Source: Chaenocephalus aceratus (taxonomy: Eukaryota > Chordata > Actinopteri > Perciformes > Channichthyidae). From it: a DNA stretch of 64,000 nt. The position numbers and the translations under genes are program-made. The notes under the pieces were generated by a model. That model was not told the DNA's origin. It saw nothing but the letters and a program-made list of their open reading frames with translations, and ran no database searches. This document shows, piece by piece, positions 56,353 through 64,000 of the stretch. The DNA lies in contig CM043788.1 of the NCBI GenBank assembly GCA_023974075.1, positions 19,615,928 to 19,679,927 of the forward strand, given 5' to 3'. Position 1 is the first letter of the stretch. The number at the start of each line of letters is the position of its first letter.

Positions 56353-58133
56353 CATTATCAAATAATCAAAGAAGTTCCATTCTGCAAAAGGAATGATTTG
56401 ACTGTCTGTACACAACACATGGTTCTGAAGGGAGCAGTGCGTTTATAGATAATATGCCCTATTAGAGAATGAGTAAACGATGTGATTTAAAATACAACAA
56501 TCAATACTTTCACCACTTTCTACATCAAGTTTGCGTAACCAATAACCATAGCAACAATTATTCAGCTTGATGCTACCACATCATACAGTAATTTGAACAA
56601 AACATTCTCACCTTTGAGACTGACTGAGCAACTCACTTTAAAGATGACTCAACTCCAACAACGTTTCCTTTTTTATGTCATATTGAGACACCTGACTGTT
56701 TCATCACTTATTGGTCGTTTAACCAACTGTTATATTAGTTTCACCAGAGAGTTAACTAGCACTGTCACTATGGTTACCTGCAATTGATATACACTGTGAA
56801 GTGATTCAGACTGAAGACTATCATTTAGTTTTAACTTAAATCTGGTTGAGAGAGCTATATTTGTCAAGTGTCAATTCAAGCAAAGAAACGAATGAGCTGA
56901 ATCCACCCATCACTGTTCTGCCACTTATTCGACAGTAGGCCATATGAGATTAATGATCTTAGTAATATTTATGGTTTTATACATTATGGCTTGAATAAAA
57001 GTACTAACAAATTGGTGCTACATGTCAAAAGCAATAATTCATTAAATTACTGTGTTACAAGTCGGCCTTCTAATCCTACTTTACTTTGTTTCCTTTACTG
57101 GTATGACATTGAAAACATTATTAAATTGTAATCCATGTCATATTAGAAATATCTTTAATAGTCTTATATATTTGGTGAACACTGCAGAAACTTGTGGTAT
57201 AGAAGCTCTTGTTTGGACTGAGACTCTTTATCAGTAAAGTTCACACGTTCCTCCTCCCCTGTTTTCTCTCAGGGAACAATAAACGCATGCATGCCACATG
57301 AGCTGATCTCTCTGTTGGCATATTGAAATGTCAGAATTTACCTGGAACAAATACGCTGGTTAAAATTCAATTGGAACAGAATGGGTAATGAGCTATCTCG
57401 GTGTTGCCCACACTAACAGGCTGAGTCCCAGTCTGTCTGGAGGTTTCAGTCACTTAGTCACACGGCATGCATCGCTGCTCTGATTGTTCAACCCCTCGCT
57501 CCCGTGCCCAGGTGTGTGCATGTTTGTGTGTGGAAGGAGGAGGAGGACAGGGAAACCACAGGCTCTTCACTTTCTTGTTTCATTAAAATGCATACAGTAA
57601 CATGTTGTAGAATTTCAATAATCACATTATTTAAAGCTTTAGTTTTTAGTTTTACCCATAAATGTGTGGCTCTTAGTTCAAAACTAAACTTTTAAAATTA
57701 CAGAATGATGCAAACCTCAAAAAGTTCAACTTTCATTCATTTCACTTTCAAATTGAAATGCCATTTTATCACTTTAACTCACACTTCTGTGTTCAAATTC
57801 AACCGATCCCAACATATGCTAATACAAAGTATGAATGAAAGTATGCACTACTAGTATGATATTGCAATCGTTTGCATGTTCATTATACATAAAAAAAGAT
57901 TCCCTCACACGGCTCTGGCATTGACATTCTGTTTTGAATCAATACATCAAACAGTTTCAGTCCCAATTATGCTATTTCTTGTTTATTGCATTCCTGCGTC
58001 TTTTTCTAACCAATATTCAATTATTTCTAAAATAGGCACTTTTTGACGTACCCTATCAATAAAGCAAAAAGTCAGCCATGCAGCTATGACAACCAGTTAA
58101 CGTCAGACATGACTGGACGTATCAACATATATA
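56353..58133. other. AT-rich non-coding stretch
   Basis: No exon, RNA gene or element end was recognised. Base composition is uniform and AT-rich, and the ORFs are short with low-complexity content. Confidence 0.4.
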
Positions 58134-58877
58134 TACAGTGGGGCAAAAAAGGTATTTAGTCAGCCACCAATTGTGCAAGTTCTCCCACTTAAAAAGATGA
58201 GAGAGGCCTGTAATTTTCGGTACACTTCAACTATGAGAGACAGTATGGGATTACATTTTGTATCATAAAGATAAAGCAACACTTTCTCAGAATAAAGCAA
58301 AACTATGAGTTTAAAAGAAAAAAAAACTAAGTCAAGCAAAATAAAATTAATTTCAAAAATAAAAACTATAAGTTGCAAACAAATCATTTGTGCAATCATG
58401 TAAACTATAAGTATTTTTTCTTTGTTTTAACATAGGTTTTTGTTTGCAGTTCTTGTTTCTTCTTTCTCAATGATCAGACTTTGCTCTCGCTGCAGCTCTC
58501 TCGTTTGCGCTCCCTCATTTTTTTGTTTGAGATTTTGACACAAACATCCCAGGTGGGCGGGACTTTCAGGGGTGTGTCCCCATTGGCTACTCAGCTTTTG
58601 AGTGACAGACCACTACACAAACCACGATCATACAGTGCAACTCATGCAAGCAAACTCCGGAGTCCACGCGGCCACGTTGAGTGTTGGTGTCTCCTGGGGG
58701 GTTTTCAATGACATATCGGACTTATTTATGGATTGCAGGCATTATACTTGTGATTGTGTAGTTCATACTTTATTCCAACTTTAAATATTTTAATACCTGA
58801 ACACACTGCTGCTGTTAAATAATTTCCCAATTGGGATTGATAAGTGTGTCTATTTATTTTATAGATAAAAAATCAGT

Positions 58878-59882
58878 GTGGCAGTGAAAGCGGAGGGTCT
58901 CGACGGAACCAGACCCGGGCGACAGAAGCTGGCTTTGGGGACGTGGAACGTCACTTCTCTAGGGGGGAAGGAGCCGGAGCTTGTGCGGGAGGTGGAGCGT
59001 TACCAGTTGGATCTGGTTGGGCTCACCTCTATGCACAGCGTCGGCTCTGGAACCTTACTTCTGGATAGGGGTTGGACTCTATTTTTCTCCGGAGTTGCTC
59101 AAGGTGTGAGGCGCCGGGCGGGTGTGGGGATACTCACAAGTCCCCGGTTAGGTGCTTCGTTGTTGGAGTTTACCCCAGTGGACGAGAGGGTCGCCTCCCT
59201 ACGCCTGCGGGTTATGGGGGGGAAAACTCTGACTGTTGTGTGTGCTTCTGCACCCAACAGCAGTTCAGAGTATACGGCCTTCTTGGAGACCCTGGAAAGA
59301 GTCCTGTATGAGGCTCCTGAAGGGGACTCTTTAATCTTGCTGGGAGACTTCAACGCACATGTGGGCAATGATGGAGACACTTGGAGGGGCGTGATTGGGA
59401 GGAACGGCCCCCCTGATCTGAACCGGAGTGGTGGTTTGTTACTGGACTTCTGTGCTAGTCATGGATTGGCCATAACAAACACCATGTTCGAACATAAGGA
59501 TGCTCATAAGTGTACGTGGTACCAGAGCACCCTAGGCAGAAGGTCCATGATCGATTTCGTTATCGTATCATCGGACCTGAAGCCGTATGTTTTGGACACT
59601 CGGGTAAAGAGAGGGGCGGAGTTGTCAACTGATCACCATCTGGTAGTGAGTTGGGTCGAGTGGCGGGGGAAGCCTCTGGATAGACCTGGTAAGCCCAAAC
59701 GTGTAGTTCGGGTGAACTGGGAACGTCTGGAGGAGGCCCAAGTTCAGAGGCCTTCAACTCACACCTCCGGCGGAGCTTTTCGGGCATTCCTGTGGAGGTT
59801 GGGGACATTGAACCAGAGTGGTCGGTGTTCAAAGCCTCTATTGCCGAAGCCGCGGCGGGGAGCTGTGGTCTCAAGGTCCTAG
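58878..59882 (+). pseudogene. LINE endonuclease (APE type)
   Basis: The frame contains [36 protein letters not shown], the catalytic block [14 protein letters not shown] (GDFNA), and [20 protein letters not shown] with [10 protein letters not shown] (the D...SDH ending). These are the exonuclease/endonuclease/phosphatase family motifs that nick the target for priming. Normal Glu near the start (LTSMHS) is Met/His here, where most copies have a Thr-Glu/His form. The frame drifts out after about residue 285. Confidence 0.8.
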
Positions 59883-59916
59883 ATGCCTCAAGGGGCGGTA
59901 ACCCTCGAACCTCCTG

Positions 59917-61080
59917 GTGGACACCGGTGGTCAGGGAAGCCGTCCGACTGAAGAAGGAGGCCTTCAGGGATTTGTTATCCCGGGGACTCCCGAGGCAGTT
60001 GCAAGGTACCGACAGGCCCGAAGGGCAGCAGCCTCATCCGTGGCCGAGGCAAAGCAGCGGGTGTGGGAGAAGTTCGGAGAAGACATGGAGAAGGACTTTC
60101 GGGTGGCACCAAAGTTGTTCTGGAAAACTGTCCGACACCTCAGGAGGTGGAAGCAGGGAACCATCCAAGCTGTGTACAGTAAGGATGGGACGTTGTTGAC
60201 CTCAACTGATGGAGTGTTAGGGCGTTGGAAGGAACACTTTGAGGAACTCCTGAACCCGACAACTCCGCCCTCTATGTTAGAGGCAGAGCTGGAGTATGAC
60301 GGGGGATCAACACCAATCTCCCGGGGGGAGGTCACTGAGGTCGTCAAACAACTCCACAGTGGCAAAGCCCCGGGGGTGGATGAGATCCGCCCGGAAATGC
60401 TGAAGGCTCTGGGTGTTGAGGGACTGTCATGGTTGACACGTCTCATCAACGTTGCGTGGAAGTCGGAAACAGTACCGAAGGAGTGGCAGACCGGGGTGGT
60501 GGTCCCCTTTTCGGTTCCCCTTTTTAAAAAGGGGGATCAGAGGGTGTGTGCCAATTACAAGAGGCATCACACTACTCAGCCTCCCCGGGAAAGTTTACTC
60601 TAAGGTACTCGAAAGGAGGGTCAGGACCGATGTCGAACCTCAGATTGAGGAGGAACAATGCGGATTCCGTCCTGGTCGTGGAACGACGGATCAGCTTTTT
60701 ACTCTCGCAAGGATCCTGGAGGGGCCTGGGAGTACGCTTATCCGGTCTACATGTGTTTGTAGACTTGGAGAAGGCGTATGACCGAGTTCCCAGGGAGTTT
60801 ATGTGGGAGGTGCTGCGGGAGTATGGGGTGAGGGGGGGTCTCTACTCAGGGCCATCCAATCTCTGTACTCCCAAAGCGAGAGCTGTGTCCGGGTCCTCGC
60901 AGTAAGTCGGACCCATTTTCCGGTGAGGGTTGTGGTCTCGCCAGGGCTGCGCTTTGTCACCAATCCTGTTTGTAATATACATGGATCAGATTTCGAGGCG
61001 TAGTATGGGGGAGGGGGTCTGCAGTTTCGGTGGACTAAGGATTGCACCACTGCTTTTTTGCAGATGATGTGGTTCTGATG
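59917..61080 (+). pseudogene. LINE reverse transcriptase, frameshifted
   Basis: Frame pieces in order: FGEDMEKDFRVAPKLFWKTV, HSGKAPGVDEIRPEMLKALG, VPLFKKGDQRVCANYK, then (other frames) YSKVLERRVRTDVEPQIEEE, QCGFRPGRGTTDQLFTLARI, VFVDLEKAYDRVPREFMWEV, and FADDVVLMAS near 61060. These are RT motifs 0 to 5, with the FADD catalytic pair, but at least four frameshifts separate them. Confidence 0.78.
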
Positions 61081-63782
61081 GCTTCATCGGTCTGCGAACC
61101 TTCAGCACTCACTGGATCGGTTCGCAATCCGAGTGTGAAGCGGCTGGGATGAGGATCAGCCACCTCCAAATCTGAGGCCATGGTTCTCAGCAGGAAACCG
61201 ATGGACTGTCCACTCCAGTAGGGAATGAGTCCTTACCCCCAAGTGAAGGAGTTTCAAGTATCTCGGGTCTTGTTCTCGAGTGGAGGGAACAATGGAGCGT
61301 GAGATGGGCCGGAGCAGCGGGAGCGGTACTGCAGGTCCGCTTTACCGCACCGTTGTGACGAAAAGGGAGCTGAGCCAGAAGGCAAAAGCTCTCTGTCTAC
61401 CGGGCCATTTTCGTTCCTACCCTCACCTATGGTCATGAAGGATGGGTCATGACCGAAAGAACGAGATCGCGGATACAAGCGGCCGAGATGGGTTTTTCTC
61501 CGCCGGGTGGCTGGGTCTCCCTTAGGGGATAAGGTGAGAAGTTCGGTCATCAGGGAGGGACTCAGAGTTGAGCCGCTCCTCCTTCGCGTCGAAAGGAGCC
61601 AGTTGAGGTGGTTCGGAGGCACCTAGTTAGGATGCCACCTGGGTGCCTCCCTAGGGAGGTGTTCCAGGCACGTCCAGCTGGGAAGAGACCAAGGGTAGAC
61701 CTAGGACCAGGTGGAGGGATTATATCTCTTCGCTGGCCTGGGAGCGCCTTGGGATCCCTCAGTCAGAGCTGGTTGATGTCGCCAGGGAAAATAAAGTTTG
61801 GGGCTCTCTGCTGGAACTGCTACCCCCGCGACCCGACCACGGATAAGCGGGAGAAGAATGAATGATGGATGGATGGATGGATTAAAAAACACATCTGTAT
61901 TTTTAAGCTAAAGGTGATACTACAATAATAAACTGTATACTATTATTTTTCAAAGACATGTTACTTTCAAAAAAGCATATATTGCTATGTTTAGGACAAA
62001 CAATTAAAGACTGCTTTAATTGAACAAATTCTGCAATATAAAAGGGGCAAATTTGCTTTATTAAAACAGACCAGACCTAGGCTGCATGTCAACACAATTA
62101 GGAAACATGCTCACATCTTACTATGTTGGTCTGAAGAGCTGAAGCATTCATACACAATGGATAAAAACTGTGTTGTCTTCATTTTATATCCTGTGAGGAA
62201 AAATGATATACATTTAGCATTACAAATTTGACATACTATTCCTAGCCTGAGGAAGATATGAATAATCAAACAGATTTGAATGGAATCTCTAACATTTCAT
62301 GTAGAATAAAGACAAGAGTGATTATACAACTTACATTTATTGAAATTTGAACCAGAAGATGAAGTCTCAAAGAATGTTTTAAATAAAAGGACATAAAACA
62401 AAAAAGGATTAATATAAAATCTATTACATGTAGATGTAAAGACCATTTGGTCAAATGAAATGAACACTGAGCCCGTGATAACAGTAACGCCAGCGTGGAT
62501 GAAGCTGGTGCAGTTCTTTCTTCATGCCCCCCCTCCGTGCTGTCCCCTCAGAGGAAGTGGGGAAACGGGATAAGACTCTGGACGCCACGCTGTCTCAATG
62601 ATCCACACTGTTAATATGAGAGGAAAATATAAATGTTTTAGGAAAGGAAAATATGAAGTTAACAAATAAAACACAGCTCAGGGGCAGTCATGGACGGTAG
62701 GTTTTCCTACAAAGTTAACTCAGCCTCCATTGATTTTCATATCAAATTAGCGTGTTAATAAAAATAAGCTATCATGGCTTATACTTGCATATCTAAACAG
62801 AATCATGAAAACCTGTTGGTAGAGTCAGGCACACGAGTCCGTTTGAGTGTGTGCGCCTGTGTCTGAACGCTCACTCACTGCTAGCTATGTAGCTAACTGT
62901 TAGGCTACTTAGCTTGCATTGTTATGGATCTAAAGGTAGCACAAGCTAACTTTCATAGCACAGCTTTACTTTTCACTTAACACAATAAAGAAACAGACCG
63001 TATAGCACAAACAAACACAAATGATCAATACTTACATATATTTTCACTTGTAGTATTATAATAATTGAAATGCTGGTTCTTCTGGGGGGTCTTCTGTCCA
63101 CGCTCAGCTAGCTACCCGCACCGCAGCTGCCTGCACGGTACAATCGCTGGAGGACTGGGCTGTCACTCAAAAACTGAGTAGCCAATGGGGACGCACCCCT
63201 GAAAGTCCCGCCCCCCTAGGAGGTTTGTGTCAGAATCTCAAACAAAAAATGAGGGAGCGCAAAAGAGAAAGCTGCAGCGAGAGCAACATTTTGATCATTG
63301 AGAAAGAAAGAAACAAGAACTGCAAACAAAAACCTATGTTAAACAAAGAAAAAAGACTTATAGTGTACATGATTACACAAATGATTTGTTTGCAACTTAT
63401 AGTTTTATTTTTGAAATTTATTTTATTTTGCTTGACTCAGTTTTTTTTTTCTTTTAAACTCATAGTTTTGCTTATTCTGAGAAAGTGTTGCTTTATCTTT
63501 ATGATAAAAAACTAATCCCATAAGACAGAATGGGGGGAAAGAATCCAGGAAATCACATTGTAGGATTTGTAATGAATTAATTGGTAAATTCCTCGGTAAA
63601 ATAAGTATTTGGTCACCTACAAACAAACAAGATTTTCTGGCTCTCACAGACCTGTAACTTCCTCTTTAAGAGCCTCCTCTGTCCTCTACTTGTTAACTGT
63701 ATTAATGGCACCTGTTTGAACTCGTTATCAGTATAAAAGACACCTGTCCACAACCTCAAACAGTCACACTCCAAACTCCACT

Positions 63783-64000
63783 ATGGCCAAGACCAAAGAG
63801 CTGTCAAAGGACACCAGAAACACAATTGTAGACCTCCACCAGGCTGGGAAGACTGAATCTGCAATAGGTAAGCAGCTTGGTGTGAAGAAATCAACTGTGG
63901 GAGCAATTATTAGAAAATGGAAAGACATACAAGACCACTGATAATCTCCCTCGATCTGGGGCTCCACGCAAGATCTCACCCCGTGGGGTCAAAATGATCA
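63783..64000 (+). pseudogene. Tc1-like transposase, N-terminal part
   Basis: From ATG 63783 the frame reads [20 protein letters not shown] then [19 protein letters not shown], the first helix-turn-helix of the paired-like DNA-binding region. A frameshift near 63921 ends it at TGA; the next frame continues with SGAPRKISPRGVKMI, the second DNA-binding part (GRPR-like hook region). The catalytic DDE domain would lie beyond the window. One small indel already marks it as inactive. Confidence 0.82.

Larger units (their letters stand above)
58870..61885 (+). mobile_element. LINE with APE endonuclease and RT, decayed
   Basis: It runs from just before the endonuclease start to the (ATGG)n tail at about 61860-61885. 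The order is endonuclease (58878-59730), connector, reverse transcriptase (59917 to about 61080) and a C-terminal zone ending CGACCACGGATAAGCGGGAG. Many indels separate the frames. It belongs to the abundant fish group with APE endonuclease, a single ORF and a short tetranucleotide tail; clade not decided. Confidence 0.85.
58244..63522. mobile_element. TATGG-ended transposon with 364-bp inverted ends
   Basis: Exact 6-bp target duplication AGACAG at 58238-58243 and 63523-63528. Inverted ends are about 364 bp (58244-58607 and 63160-63522), starting TATGGGATTACATTTTG and ending TAATCCCATA. TAYGG termini plus a 6-bp duplication match the element at 19148-22447. The remaining own sequence has no recognised transposase. 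A LINE at about 58870-61885 is inserted in it. Confidence 0.8.
58136..64000 (+). mobile_element. Tc1-like transposon, split, runs off the window
   Basis: It starts CAGTGGGGCAAAAAAGG after a TA (58134-58135). The left part (58136-58243) and the right part (63523-64000) are the two halves of one Tc1 copy, separated by the element at 58244-63522. The right part keeps the TATTTGGTCACCTACAAACA region, a promoter-like AGTATAAAAGACACCTG and the start of the transposase at 63783. Confidence 0.85.

Overview
The window is teleost fish nuclear DNA. It has small vertebrate exons separated by introns, and typical fish repeats: Tc1-like, many hAT, DIRS, an APE-type LINE with an (ATGG)n tail, MITE-like elements, long (CA)n and poly-G. 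The gene pair is fxr1 next to dnajc19, the order also found beside SOX2 in human 3q26. No bacterial, CRISPR or rRNA/tRNA feature was seen.

Layout. 1-3847: an fxr1 intron filled with nested transposons. 3848-10152: the last seven coding exons of fxr1 (+), encoding the C-terminal 325 residues, then a 3' UTR to about 11735. 12215-17980: a complete six-exon dnajc19 (-), 116 codons plus stop, convergent with fxr1; its introns carry a nested hAT pair, a long inverted repeat and a LINE tail. 18.0-19.1 kb: dnajc19 upstream region. 19.1-41.7 kb: a transposon graveyard with (a) a 3.3-kb element with TACGG termini, long inverted ends, a zinc-ribbon exon and a HECT-domain exon, (b) several hATs with exact 8-bp target duplications, (c) two oppositely oriented DIRS retrotransposons, and (d) a four-layer nest at 29.87-39.03 kb. 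41.7-58.1 kb: mostly gene-free DNA without visible coding exons, probably the start of the sox2-side gene desert, with a composite hAT at 49979-51512 and repeat remnants at 54.8-56.3 kb. 58.1-64.0 kb: a Tc1 element split by a 5.3-kb element with long inverted ends, itself split by a LINE.

Function. Only fxr1 (RNA-binding protein of the fragile X family) and dnajc19 (TIM14/PAM18 J-protein of the mitochondrial import motor) look like functioning host genes. They are neighbours but do not act in one pathway. Everything else recognisable is mobile DNA. Most of it is broken, but exact target duplications let the order of insertion be read for many copies. All exon joins and element limits were worked out by eye from splice signals, reading phase and matching ends; none was tested by alignment or transcript data.
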